Assembly: GCA_948144175.1 (NCBI GenBank)
Contig: CANXME010002549.1
Coordinates: 2,193,712-2,257,711 of the forward strand
Direction: 5' to 3'
Source of the DNA: Closterium sp. NIES-65
Lineage: Eukaryota; Streptophyta; Zygnematophyceae; Desmidiales; Closteriaceae
DNA length: 64,000 nucleotides
Each line of letters starts with the position of its first letter. The first letter of the stretch is position 1. The position numbers and the translations under genes are program-made. The notes below the pieces were generated by a model, which was not told the DNA's origin, did not search any database, and saw nothing but the letters and a program-made list of their open reading frames with translations. This document shows positions 33,501 through 44,691 of this stretch, one piece after another.

Positions 33501-35100
33501 CTAGCATGGAGGAGGCATTAGCTGGACCAGATAGGGACAAATGGCTGGCTTCTAGGGATGCTGAGTACCAGAGCCTGCTGGAGAATGGGACTTGGGAACT
33601 AGTGGTGCTGCCTGAGGGAAAGAAAGCGGTACAATGCAAGTGGGTGCTAAGGATCAAGACTGACGACAAGGGGCAGGTCACCATCTACAAGAGTAGGTTG
33701 GTGGCTAAGGGGTTTATGCAGAAGGAGAAGCGGGACTTCAATGAGATCTTTGCTCCCACAGCCAAAACCCCTACCCTTCGTGTCTTGTTGGCAGATGCAG
33801 CCGTTGGTGGGAAGTTCATTATCCAGATGGATATATCAACGGCATTCCTCAATGGGATTTTAGAGGAGGAGGTGTTCATGACGCAGCCGCCTGGGTATGA
33901 GGATGGTACGGGCAGGGTGTGCAAGCTGAAAAAGTCCATCTACGGCTTGAAGCAGGCGCCACGCTGCTGGTACCAAAAGTTGGCAGCTGTTTTAGAGGAG
34001 ATGGGATTCAAGACCAGCAGCTGTGATGAGAGCCTCTTTCTCAAGGGGGGGGGGAGAAGCTGGTGTTGTTTCTGGTCTATGTGGACGACATTCTTCTCTT
34101 TAGCAGCAGCATGAAGGAGATCCAGAAGGTGCAGCAGCAGCTGATGGAGAACTTCAAGTGCAAGAACCTTGGGGAGGTAAAGTACTACCTCGGGATGCAC
34201 GTAGAGAGGGATCCAGATCACAGGTGGTTGAAACTGCACCAGGAGAAGTTTATCAAGGAGCTGGGGGAGAAGCAAGGGATTGAGAATGAGCGCAAGGTTG
34301 CAACTCCCCTGCCAGCAGAATTCAAGCTTGTGAAAGCTGCAGAAGATGAAGGGGTTGAAGCCGAGGAGCAGCAGCAATTTCAGTCCTTGGTGGGCAGCCT
34401 CTTGTATGCAGTAGTTCACACGAGGCCCGACATCTCATTCTCGGTTGGGCAGCTGGCTAGGGTGGTGCAGAATCCATCAGAGGAGCAGGTGGATGCAGCT
34501 GAGCGTGTGGTGAAGTATCTGAACTCTCACCCAAGCATTGGAGTTCAGTACTCCGCATCTGCACAGGTGAAGCAGAAAGGGGTTAAGGTGCTGAAAGAGA
34601 AGGGGGAGAGGCTTGGAGAAGGCAAGCTTTTTCTCACTTGCTTTACCGATGCTACGTGGGCCTCTGAAAAGGAAGATTCCTCATCTGTGGGAGGATACAT
34701 CTGCGTAGTTGGGGGAGGACCTGTTAGTTGGAGGTCCAAGAAGCAGACGGAGACAGCACTCTCTTCCGTGGAGTCAGAGTACATGGCGATGTTCCATGGG
34801 GTGAAGGAGGTGATTTGGCTGAGGAGGCTATTAGAGGAGATTGGCCAGGAGCAGAAGGTTGCTACGCCGCTGTTTTGTGATAGCAAGGGGGCTCTTGGAA
34901 TGGCCATGAACGCTGTGCTTCATGGGCTGAACAAGCACATGCGTATCAAGTGGCACTGGCTGCGTAAGGAGGTGAAGAGGGGGACGGTGAATCCGATCTA
35001 CATCAAGACTCACCAGCAGCCAGCAGACTTCCTCACCAAGAGGCTTGCGGATGAACCTCATTGGCGTTGTGTGCGCATGAGTGGAATGAGCATGAACTAG
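30544..35100 (+). pseudogene. Element C2 gag-pol, two frameshifts
   Basis: An 822-codon open stretch from the ATG at 30544 covers gag, the zinc knuckle (near 31450), protease D-T-G-A (near 31730) and integrase (H-R-R-L-G-H near 32200, H-M-D near 32388, T-D-R-G-G-E near 32580). A 20-bp deletion near 32985, between GGCTGCTG-like direct repeats, shifts the frame into 32891-34114 (linker and RT up to the D-I-S-T-A-F and Y-G-L-K-Q motifs). A 1-nt loss in a G run near 34050 then shifts to 34063-35100 (Y-V-D-D, RNase H, stop at 35098-35100). All catalytic residues are present. Confidence 0.93.
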
Positions 35101-35142
35101 CATGGAATGATGGAAATGCAGCCGGCAGGCTGAGGGGGAGTC

Positions 35143-36235
35143 TGTTGGGTGCAAATTCACATTGCACGACATCCTGCCGTCTGTTTGTACGAGTATGCGT
35201 GTGCGAATGCATTTACGTATGAATGGTATGTTCGTGTGTTTGTTTGTTTTCGCAGTTTTCGCTTGAAGCATTTGCAGGTACTCGCGCATTGTGCGCTTTG
35301 GCATAACATTGTACGCGCTATGAACAGTACAAGCAGAAAGGACGAGCTCGCAAAGGAGCCCAAGATGGAAGCATTGTGGTTCGCCTTACTTGATTGCGCA
35401 GATTCAGTTCTATCCAACTCGAAATTGTACTGTTTTGTTTGGTTGACTATAATGTAGCAGGGCAGGCACTATAGGGGTACAATTTAGGTGAAGGTTGGAT
35501 GTTGTTTGTCTGTATCTGCATGCTACAGGGCCAGGGAAAACCAGCGGAACCAGCATTTGGCTGGTTGGGCAAAGACAAAACAGGTTCTGTTTTGAGGACC
35601 TGAACCTGGTTGTTGTTTTCCCAGGTTGGAAAAACAGGACCAGAGGTTGTTCACCAACCTACCACCTGCTATTTTGTCCAGCCAGGTTGGTTCTGTTGCT
35701 TGGAATTATTTGGGATGATCCCTGGTTGTTCTCAGGTTCATTCCCAAGGTCCTTGGTAGCTAGAACTATTTATTTCTTCTCAGTTTGTACCTGAATATAG
35801 TCAAATTGATTCAAGCCAATTCCTTCCTTGCTGGAATTTCGTTTCTACGCGATGCGACGGCGGAATGCTACCTGAGTCAACGCTAGTATGCTAGCACTCC
35901 AACGCTAGGCTAACGCTGTCCGAGCCATAACTTCGTAATGGCAGAACTTTTCGCGAGGCAACTTGGCTTATTTTAAAGCTCTTAGAGTGAGCTTTGATAT
36001 AGCAAATTCTCAGCTTAATCCGGTTGACGGTCTGCACGATACGCTGCGCGACGTTCAAGGTACTCTTGCGGTTTTGACTAAGTCCCTCTTGATCCCTCTC
36101 TCTACAAACTCGGACCCGAGGATAGGGGCTGGTTTTGTACCAGGCACCCAAGGACCCTTGGAGGTGACCCCGAGGAGAGGTTTTAAGTTTGATTAAGTCT
36201 TAATAGCTTGAGTTTATTAGGCCCTTACACCAACA
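35143..36235 (+). repeat. 3' LTR of element C2
   Basis: It is 1,093 bp, preceded by the purine tract GAGGGGGAGTC and followed by the remaining part of C's 5' LTR. Confidence 0.95.
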
Positions 36236-36523
36236 CTTTCGCGAGGCAACTTGGCTTATTTTAAAGCTCTTAGAGTGAGCTTCGATATAGGAAATTCTCA
36301 GCTTAATCTGATCGACGGTCTGCACGATACGCTGCGCGACGTTCAAGGTACTCTTGCTGTTTTGACTTAGTCCCTCTTGATCCCTCTCTCTACAAACTCG
36401 GACCCGAGGATAGGGGCTGGTCTTGTACCAGGCACCCAAGGACCCTTGGAGGTGACCCCGAGGAGAGGTTTTAAGTGTGATAAACTCTTAATAGCTTGAG
36501 TTCATTAGGCCCTTACACCAACA
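36236..36523 (+). repeat. 5' LTR of element C, inner part
   Basis: It continues C's LTR from CTTTCGCGAGG to ACACCAACA. It is followed by a primer site at 36527-36538. Confidence 0.92.
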
Positions 36524-36526
36524 AGC

Positions 36527-36538
36527 TGGTATCAGAGC
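36527..36538 (+). other. First primer-binding site of element C
   Basis: TGGTATCAGAGC lies three bases after the LTR end and leads the truncated gag copy. Confidence 0.92.
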
Positions 36539-36569
36539 TGCGTTATAGTGATCCTCGATATAGGTAGCT

Positions 36570-36802
36570 ATGGCGGGCAACACCTCGACGGGAGCTGGTG
36601 AATCTTCAGCCCAAGATCGTTGCGGCAGCCATGATTCTGGTGTTTCAGCGCCAAGGGGAGCGCGAACAAACCAGGGCTCGCTGGTCAAGGAGGTGCTGAA
36701 AAATTTCACCGTCGAGAAGTTCAATGGTGAGGGCTATGATGATTGGGCCTGGAAAATGCAACTATATTTCCGTCAGATTGGATTGCTGAAACTAATGATT
36801 GG
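36570..36802 (+). pseudogene. Truncated first gag of element C
   Basis: The gag N-terminus (M-A-G-N-T-S..., then F-N-G-E-G-Y-D-D-W-A-W and L-L-K-L-M-I-G) runs 78 codons. It then joins LTR sequence at GGAGAGGTTTTAAG (36801 on). Read-through adds a few codons and stops at about 36830. It duplicates the start of the second gag at 36909, with several differences, so the two copies are not identical twins. Confidence 0.92.
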
Positions 36803-36862
36803 AGAGGTTTTAAGTTTGATAAAGTCTTAATAGCTTGAGTTTATTTGTCCCTTACACCAACA
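36801..36862 (+). repeat. LTR tail (62 bp) embedded between two gag copies
   Basis: The segment matches only the last 62 bp of the family-1 LTR, up to ACACCAACA, with a TTTGTCCC variant near 36845. It is followed by a normal leader. The left join shares only GG between the gag and LTR sources. Confidence 0.93.
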
Positions 36863-36865
36863 AGC

Positions 36866-36877
36866 TGGTATCAGAGC
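36866..36877 (+). other. Second primer-binding site of element C
   Basis: TGGTATCAGAGC follows the 62-bp LTR tail. One element thus carries two tRNA primer sites 339 bp apart. Confidence 0.92.
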
Positions 36878-36908
36878 TGCGTTATAGTGATCCTCGTTAT
36901 AGGTAGCT

Positions 36909-39900
36909 ATGGCGGGCAACACCTCGGCGGTAGCTGGTGAATCTTCAGCCCAAGATCGTAGCGGCAGCCAAGATTCTGGTGTTTCTGCGCCAAGGGGAGC
37001 GCGAACAAGCCAGGGCTCGCTGATCAAGGAGGTGGTGAAAAACTTCACCGTCGAGAAGTTCAATGGTGAGGGCTATGATGATTGGGCCTGGAAAATGCAA
37101 CTTTATTTCCGTCAGATCGGTTTGCTGAAACTAATGATTGGGGAGGAGCCTAGACCGAGTGACCCCGCCCTTCAGGAAGATTGGGACGAGTGCGCCTCGG
37201 CTGGCTTCTACTTGATGTCGCAGAGTTTGGAGCTGAACCAGCGTCACCACGTCATGCACCTGCTGCCGGAGGTTGAGTGCGGTCCGAAGGCGTGGACGGT
37301 GTTGAAGGAGCTGCACGCCCCTACCTCCGTCGCTGCGACGCTCATGATGGAGGGGGATCTGTCCGCGTTGCGCCTAAGCGAGGGAGAGCCGGTACAACCC
37401 ATCCTGGACAAGATGCGTGATCTCTACGCGGAGCAGACCAAGTGCCTGAAGATGCTCTCGCTGCTGCCGGAATCGTGGCTTCAATTCACGAGCGGATTGA
37501 GCCTGCCGCAGAACCAGAGCTTGTGGACGCTCGAGTGGGTGCGGACGAAGATTCTGGAGGAGGACTTCCGTCGCCGCCAACTGAGGGGTGGAGACGACGG
37601 CAGCAGCGGCTACGGGATGCAAGGGAGCCGACGTGGCAAAGGACGTGGCTTCGGTGGTGCTGGACGCGGTGCAAAGAAAGACGACGACTCCAACGATCAA
37701 CAAGGAGGTACCGGTTGGGGTCGCGGTGCGAAATCTGGACGTGGGGGCAAGTCGGGTGCTGGTGGCAAAATGAAAGGGAGTTGCTGGTATTGTGAGAAGG
37801 AAGGGCACCCCTGGTTTTTGTGCTATAAGAAACCCGATGGATGGACCCCCCAGAATCGTCACCAGGATGGCGGCGCGCGGAGGAACCAGAAAAACGGCGC
37901 CAACATGGTCGCTGATTCGTCCGACAACAACCCAAAGGGCAACGGCGGTGCGGAGAAGAAGAAGGAGCGCACCGCGGGCCAATTCTTCCATATGGGAGAC
38001 AAGGGGGAGCAAGGAGACGCATCTGGTAAGGTTGGAGCAGAGCTGCACCCCCTGGACTATTGGGTGTAGGACACAGGCGCTGCTTGGACAATGACGCCGC
38101 GCAAGGACCTGCGGGACGACGTACGCGCTGCACCGATTAATGAGGTGTGCTCTGCCTCTGCACACATGTTGAAGGTGGCTGGTGCGGGACGAGCTGCGTT
38201 TAAGGGAGCGGATGGCAAGCCGGTGGTGCTGCACGACGTTCTCCTCGTCCCCGACCTGAAGGCCAACCTCATCTCCCTCCGTAAGCTTGGCAAGGCTGGG
38301 GTGAACACCAACACGGATGGGGCTCGCACTTATAAGGGGAAGCTGGGCAATCGGGTGCTTTGGGATCTGCACGAGAGCAAGGACGTGTACAGATCTATGT
38401 GGCAGCTGCCGGCGCTGGCGTGGCACGGTGGGGGGCAGGCTAGAGAGGGGTCTGCATCCCAGGGGGAGTGCAACGCCGTTGGAGGGGTTGGTGTGAAAGT
38501 GTCGGCCAGATCTGGGGAGACGGATTGGGCAACTGCACACCGACGCTTGGGGCATGTGACAATGCCTTTGCTGAAGCAGCTGGAGAAGGATGGAGCCGTT
38601 AAGGGCTTGAAGCTGAACGGACAACCACCCGATGATAACTGTGAAATTTGCCTCCTTTCAAAGTTCACCCGTTTCCCCTTCCATAGTGTGGCTGGCAGGA
38701 GCAAAAAGCCGTTGGAGCTGGTCAACATGGACTTGGTGGGGCCGCTACCGGTGCAAGGGCACAAGGGGGAGCGGTATTTCCTAACCATAGTGGATGACTG
38801 GAGCAGGCTAATGTGGGCGTATCCGCTGAAGCAGAATGATCACGCCGCCTCCACGATTCGGGACGATTGGCTGCCGTTCGTGGAGAAGCAAGCGGAGTGT
38901 GTGGTGAAGCGGATTAGGACAGATCGGGGTGGTGAGTTCCTTGGAGCTGAGATGACGGCCTGGCTCAAGAAGCAGGGCATCCAGAGGGAGCTGACCACGG
39001 CTTATACCCCACAGTCAAACGGTGTAGCAATACGGGCGAACTGGACAATTCTGGAGACAGCTAGGGCGCTGCTCATAGAATCTGGGCTGGGCAACTTGAT
39101 GTGGCCCCATGCTGTTCGGCACGCTACCGTCGCTAGGAACAGGGTACTCACAAAGGTTGGGGATGACTCGTGGGTGCCGTTGGAGAGGTGGCTTGGGAGG
39201 AAGCCGCCGGTGGACATGCTGAGGGTGTTCGGTTGCATGGCAGTCGCCCACGTCCCCAAGACCTACCGCAAAGCAGCTGTTAGTGGGAAGTTCATTATCC
39301 AGATGGACATATCAACGGCATTCCTCAATGGGATTTTAGAGGAGGATGTGTACATGACGCAGCCACCTGGGTATGAGGATGGTACGGGCAGGGTGTGCAA
39401 GCTGAAAAAGTCCATCTACGGCTTGAAGCAGGCGCCACGCTGCTGGTACCAGAAGTTGGCAGCTGTTTTAGAGGAGATGGGATTCAGGACCAGCAGCTGT
39501 GATGAGAGCCTCTTTCTCAAGGGGGAGGGGGAGAAGCTGGTGCTGTTTCTGGTCTATGTGGACGACATTCTTCTCTTTAGCAGCAGCATGAAGGAGATCC
39601 AGAAGGTGCAGCAGCAGCTGATGGAGAACTTCAAGTGCAAGAACCTTGGGGAGGTAAAGTACTACCTCGGGATGCACATGGAGAGGGATCTGGATCACAG
39701 GTGGTTGAAGCTGCACCAGGAGAAGTTCATCAAGGAGCTTGGGGAGAAGTACGGAATTGAGAATGAGCGCAAGGTTGCATCTCCCCTGCCAGCAGAATTC
39801 AAGCTTGTGAAAGCTGCAGAGGATGAAGGGGTTGAAGCCGAGGAGCAGCAGCAATTTCAGTCCTTGGTGGGCAGCCTCTTGTATGCAGCAGTTCACACGA

Positions 39901-40577
39901 GGCCCGACATCTCTTTCTCGGTTGGGCAGCTGGCTAGGGTGGTGCAGAATCCATCAGAGGAGCAGGTGGATGCAGCTGAGCGTGTGGTGAAGTATCTGAA
40001 CTCTCACCCAAGCATTGGAGTTCAATACTCCGCATCTGCACAGGTGAAGCAGAAAGGGGTTGAGGTGCTGAAAGAGAAAGGGGAGAGGCTTGGAGAAGGC
40101 AAGCTTTTTCTCACTTGCTTTACCGATGCTACGTGGGCCTCTAAGAAGGAGGATTCCTCATCTGTGGGAGGATACATCTGCGTAGTTGGGGGAGGACCGG
40201 TTAGTTGGAGGTCAAAGAAGCAGACGGAGACAGCACTCTCTTCCGTGGAGTCAGAGTACATGGCAATGTTTCATGGGGTGAAGGAGGTGATTTGGCTGAG
40301 GAGGCTGTTGGAGGAGATTGGCAAGGAGCAAAATGTTGCTACGCCGCTGTTTTGTGATAGCAAGGGAGCTCTTGGGATGGCCAGGAACGCTGTGCTTCAT
40401 GGGCTCAATAAGCACATGCGTATCAAGTGGCACTGGCTGCGTAAGGAGGTGAAGAGGGGGACGGTGAATCCGATCTACATCAAGACTCACCAGCAGCCAG
40501 CAGACTTCCTCACCAAGAGGCTTGCGGATGAGCCTCATTGGCGTTGTGTGCGCATGAGTGGAATGAGCATGAACTAG
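36909..40577 (+). pseudogene. Element C gag-pol with in-frame central deletion
   Basis: Gag (36909 on) lacks 11 codons near 37430. A TAG at 38067-38069 falls just before the protease D-T-G-A. The frame then stays open for 828 codons (38091-40577). It keeps the integrase zinc motif and DDE core, although an integrase A-E-R reads A-I-R near 39030, so the catalytic Glu is replaced by Ile. Near 39270, T-Y-R-K joins directly to A-A-V-S-G-K-F. About 888 bp of the integrase tail, linker and N-terminal RT are missing without loss of frame. Y-V-D-D (near 39560) and RNase H are present. Confidence 0.92.
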
Positions 40578-40619
40578 CATGGAATGATGGGGATGCAGCC
40601 GGCAGGCTGAGGGGGAGTG

Positions 40620-41712
40620 TGTTGGGTGCAAATTCACATTGCACGACATCCTGCCGTCTGTTTGTACGAGTATGCGTGTGCGAATGCATTTGCGTGTGAA
40701 TGGTATGTTCGTGTGTTTGTTTGCTTTCGCAATTTTTGCTTGAAGCATTTGCAGGTACTCGCACAATGTGCGCTTCGGCATAACATTGTACGCGCTATGA
40801 ACAGTACAAGCAGAAAGGAAAAGCTTGCAAAGGAACCCAAGATGGAAGCTTTGCGGTTCGGCTTACTTGATTGCGCAGATTCAGTTCTATCCAACTTGAA
40901 ATTGTACTGTTTTGTTTCGTTGACTATAGTGTAGCAGGGCAGGCACTATAGGGGTACAATTTAGGTGAAGGTTGGATGTTGTTTGTCTGTATCTGCATGC
41001 TACAGGGCCAGGGGAAACCAGCGGAACCAGCATTTGGCTGGTTGGGCAAAGACAAAACAGGTTCTGTTTTTAGGACCTGAACCTGGTTGTTGTTTTCCCA
41101 GGTTGGAAAAACAGAACCAGAGGTTGTTTACGAACCTACTACCTGCTATTTTGTCCAGCCAGGTTGGTTCTGTTGCTTGGAATTATTTGGGATCATCCCT
41201 GGTTGTTCCCAGGTTGATTCCCAAGGTCCTTGCTAGCTAGAGCTATTTATTCCTTCTCTGTTTGTACCTGAATATAGTGAAATTGATTCAAGCAAATTCC
41301 TTCCTTGCTGGAATTTCCTTTCTACGCGGTGCGACGGCGGAATGCTACCCGAGTCAACGCTAGTACGCTAGCACTCCAACGCTAGGCTAACGCTGTCCGA
41401 GCCATAACTTCGTAATGGCAGAACTTTTCGCGAGGCAACTTGGCTTATTTTAAAGCTCTTAGAGTGAGCTTCGATATAGGAAATTCTCAGCTTAATCCGA
41501 TCTACGGTCTGCACGATACGCTGCGCGACGTTCAAGGTACTCTTGCTGTTTTGACTAAGTCCCTCTTGATCCCTCTCTCTACAAACTCGGACCCGAGGAT
41601 AGGGGCTGGTCTTGTACCAGGCACCCAAGGACCCTTGGAGGTGACCCCGAGGAGAGGTTTTAAGTTTGATAAAGTCTTAATAGCTTGAGTTTATTAGGCC
41701 CTTACACCAACA
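40620..41712 (+). repeat. 3' LTR of element C
   Basis: It is 1,093 bp, preceded by GAGGGGGAGTG and followed by target copy ACGTC at 41713-41717. Confidence 0.95.
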
Positions 41713-42200
41713 ACGTCGTGATCACAGTCACCGCAGCGGCCTGCAGCACTTCCACGGCCGGTCGTAGTGGACTCTGGGGGTGCTGCCACTGGAGGTGCTG
41801 ATGCTCGAGGCGCTTAAGTTGGAGGTGTTCGTTCGGAGGGAGCTGGTGATGGGGGTGCTGGAGCTCGAGGTATTGGCAGTGGAGGTGCTGTAATTGGATA
41901 TATTGGGGGTGTTGGGTTTGGAGATACTGGTTCTGGGTGTGCTGGTTTTAGGGGTGCTGCAGTCGGAGGAGCTGGTTCGGAGGGTGTTAGAGCTGGAGCC
42001 ACTGGTGGTGCAGCACCTGCCACGAGTAGCCACTATGACCATACGAGGTTTCAGTATCGGCGCCATCAGGAGCAGCTGCAGCAGCTGTTGCTGCCACCGC
42101 CGTCGCCGCTGTAGTTGCAGCAGTAGGACCAGCAGCAGCCACAGCAGCCGCACAAGTAGTAGCAACGGTCGTCGCCACCTATGAGTGGCCTTCAAACTCT
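41713..42200 (+). pseudogene. Element H linker region, Gly/Ala-rich
   Basis: After the ACGTC target copy the frame reads as Gly/Ala/Val-rich repeats (G-G-A-G-A-R-G, G-G-V-G-F-G-D-T-G), then R-F-Q-Y-R-R-H-Q-E-Q-L-Q-Q-L near 42045-42090 and a Gln-rich tail with stops. It corresponds to the linker between integrase and RT seen in G at 8336-9160. No RT follows, so H is truncated here. Confidence 0.65.
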
Positions 42201-43556
42201 CGGTTTGACTTCTTCTCTCGACCACTCTCCATCTCTTAGAGGCACTAGTTGTTCTACCCTGAGTTGCATCTCCTATTGTATTGGTTTTGTTGACTGGTCT
42301 TATGACCGTTTGTCCAAGTGGTTGGTTTAGTTGAGCCATCATGGGTTGTTATTTGTGTTGCTCCTATGATGCCCCTCATTTAGCCTATGGGGGTGTGCCC
42401 TTGTTGTGTTTTCTATTTACATACTCTTAGTTGTTATTTGTGTTGCTCTTGTGATGCCCCTCTCTTTGCCTATGAGGGTGTGTTGCTCTTATGATGCCCC
42501 TTCAAACATGCACGTAATAGGTAGGTCCGTAGGAGTTGATGTGGGAAATAACGCAGTTAGAGAGGGAGCAAAAATACGAGGAAAGAAGGGGAAGGGAGCA
42601 AGCAGGAGGCGGTGTGAAGTACAAGTGTAAGCGTGCCCCTCACTTTTGTGCCAAGGCCATGCTGCTCGAGTTGATGGCTGAGCCTCGTGTGGGCGGGCTG
42701 ATAGATCTGGGGAAAATCAGATCCTGCTTGCGTGCAATCATTGCTGCTACAGATGCTCCTGGTGCTCCTGATATACATGGTGCCCCGTACACCTCCTACT
42801 CCCCCTCCTCCAAGTCCGCTCTCCCCTCGCCCACCCTCCCTACCACAATTCCCTGGTCCTGCTACTGGCGCTGCAGCAATTGCTAGACATCCTACCGTCG
42901 TGGTGTGTCCCTCTGCGCCTTCTTGTGCTGGTAGCAAATTCTCCTCACATTGTGTCTTTATGGAGGGCTCAGCTTGTCTCCCTTATACGCGTCTTCACTG
43001 CGATTGTGGAGGAGCTAGGGGCGGGCAGGCAGAGGGAGAATAATAATTTGGCGTCGGTGCTGGTGCAGGTTCAGGGCGTGAAGAAAGGAGAGAAGATTAA
43101 AGATGGTTTCAAAGCCCATGTGACGCCTCTACTACTTGGTGGCACAGAGAGAACGAGGGTGGGGGAAGGGAGGATAGGGGAAAGGGCGGAATAGAAGGTG
43201 ATGAGAGTAAATATAGGGATGTGGGGAAGTGGGAGGCTGGAAGAAAGGGTGGACGACGAGAGGAGAATGGTGATGGTGGTGTTGGCAGTAGTAAGGAGTG
43301 GAGGCAGGGGCTGGATGGCCCTTTGTGGGACAGAATATGGGCGGCATGGCTTGTCTTCTTGAACATTTAGGACGGGATGGGACAAGCGTCCCCAGAGCCG
43401 TTTCCAGTAGCACCAGTGATCCCAATGGTTCTCTAAACTCACGCATCTCTATTTTTTTCGGCAAAAGCAATATACCCAAAAGCGTGTTTGTAAGTGGAAC
43501 TGACGCCACTGCTTTCACCCTTGCCGTTGCTACAGTTCTCTCCAAGCCCAGATTCT
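42181..43556. other. Unassigned stretch right of H
   Basis: No gene is supported. Short open frames (for example 42536-42886, + strand, 116 codons) have no recognisable domain. The first part holds a direct repeat; the rest is purine-rich with low-complexity GGTGATGGTGGTG runs near 43270. The stretch is contiguous with 63205 onward apart from the D/E/F nest; ATTCT at 43552-43556 is D's target copy. Confidence 0.5.
42345..42505. repeat. Direct repeat, 85-bp period
   Basis: GTTGTTATTTGTGTTGCTC...ATGCCCCTC...GGGTGTG at 42345 recurs at 42430. A third partial copy (TTGCTCTTATGATGCCCC) lies at 42483. The copies have point differences. Confidence 0.85.
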
Positions 43557-44649
43557 TATTGGTGTAAGGGCCTAATAAACTCAAGCTATTAAGACTTTAT
43601 CAAACTTAAAACCTCTCCTCGGGGTCACCTCCAAGGGTCCTTGGGTGCCTGGTACAAGACCAGCCCCTATCCTCGGGTCCGAGTTTGTAGAGAGAGGGAT
43701 CAAGAGGGACTTAGTCAAAACAGCAAGAATACCTTGAACGTCGCGCAGCGTATCGTGCAGACCGTCGATCGGATTAAGCTGAGAATTTCCTATATCGAAG
43801 CTCACTCTAAGAGCTTTAAAATAAGCCAAGTTGCCTCGCGAAAAGTTCTGCCATTACGAAGTTATGGCCCGGACAGCGTTAGCCTAGCGTTGGAGTGCTA
43901 GCGTACTAGCGTTGACTCGGGTAGCATTCCGCCGTCGCACCGCGTAGAAACGAAATTCCTGGAAGGGAGGAATTCGCTTGAATCAATTTCACTATATCCA
44001 GGTACAAACAGAGAAAGAATATATAGTTCTAGCTAGCAAGGACCTTGGGAATAAATCGGGGAACAACCAAGGATGATCCCAAATAATTCCAAGCAACAGA
44101 ACCAACCTGGCTGGACAAAACAGCAGGTGGTAGGTTGGTAAACAACCTCTGGTTCTGTTTTTCCAATCTGGGAAAACAACAACCAGGTTCAGGTCCTGAA
44201 AACAGAACCTGTTTTGTCTTTGCCCAACCAGCCAAATGCTGGTTCCGCTGGTTTCCCCTGGCCCTGTAGCATGCAGATACAGACAAACAATATCCAACCT
44301 TCACCTAAATTGTACCCCTATAGTGCCTGCCCTGCTACACTATAGTCAACCAAACAAAACAGTACAATTTCGAGTTGGATAGAACTGAATCTGCGCAATC
44401 AAGTAAGCCGAACCGCAAAGCTTCCATCTTGGGTTCCTTTGCGAGCTCATCCTTCCTGCTTGTACTGTTCATAGCTCGTACAATGTTATGCCGAAGCGCA
44501 TATTGTCCGAGTACCTGCAAATGCTTCAAGCGAAAATTGCGAAAGCAAACAAACACACGAACATACCATTCACACGCAAATGCATTCGCACACGCATACG
44601 CGTACAAACAGACGGCAGGATGTCGTGCAATGTGAATTTGCACCCAACA
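43557..44649 (-). repeat. 3' LTR of element D
   Basis: It is 1,093 bp in reverse orientation. The outer terminal dinucleotide is mutated (TATTGGTG instead of TGTTGGTG). The inverted polypurine tract follows on the inner side. Confidence 0.93.
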
Positions 44650-44691
44650 CACTCCCCCTCAGCCTGCCGGCTGCATCCCCATCATTCCATA

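Larger units (their letters stand above)
29420..36235 (+). mobile_element. Family-1 Ty1/copia element C2, nearly complete
   Basis: The element is 6,816 bp, inserted in C's 5' LTR in the same orientation. The left target copy is CTTTT (29415-29419). The right side reads CTTTC, so one T seems lost. Its LTRs (29420-30497 and 35143-36235) share subfamily variants, for example TTTGAGGACC near 29869 and 35591 and CATTTACGTATG near 29487 and 35210. This pairs them and sets them apart from the other copies. The 5' LTR has a 15-bp deletion near 30146. Only two frameshifts break gag-pol. Confidence 0.95.
28611..41712 (+). mobile_element. Family-1 compound element C, hosting C2
   Basis: Target duplication ACGTC is at 28606-28610 and 41713-41717. 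Order: 5' LTR (split by C2 at 29419/36236), primer site, 235 bp of gag, a 62-bp LTR tail (36801-36862), a second primer site, full gag-pol start and 3' LTR. Without C2 it is about 6.28 kb. The duplicated leader is unusual. It may be the remnant of a tandem LTR-body-LTR-body-LTR arrangement, or of a template switch during reverse transcription. Confidence 0.93.
20850..42200 (+). mobile_element. Family-2 copia element H, split by B and C, LTRs not found
   Basis: Pieces in correct order are gag C-terminus (20900-21360), protease (21500-21900), integrase (21940-22241 and 28062-28610) and Gly-rich linker (41713-42200). Joining the pieces at the GAATG and ACGTC target sites restores collinearity, which shows that B and C are later insertions. 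RT, RNase H and both LTRs are missing. The remaining ~2.4 kb is heavily mutated. It is related to G but clearly a different subfamily. Confidence 0.75.

Noticed and set aside
42536-42886. 116-codon plus-strand frame
   Set aside because: No domain, mixed low-complexity tail and no coding context. Not strong enough to call a gene.
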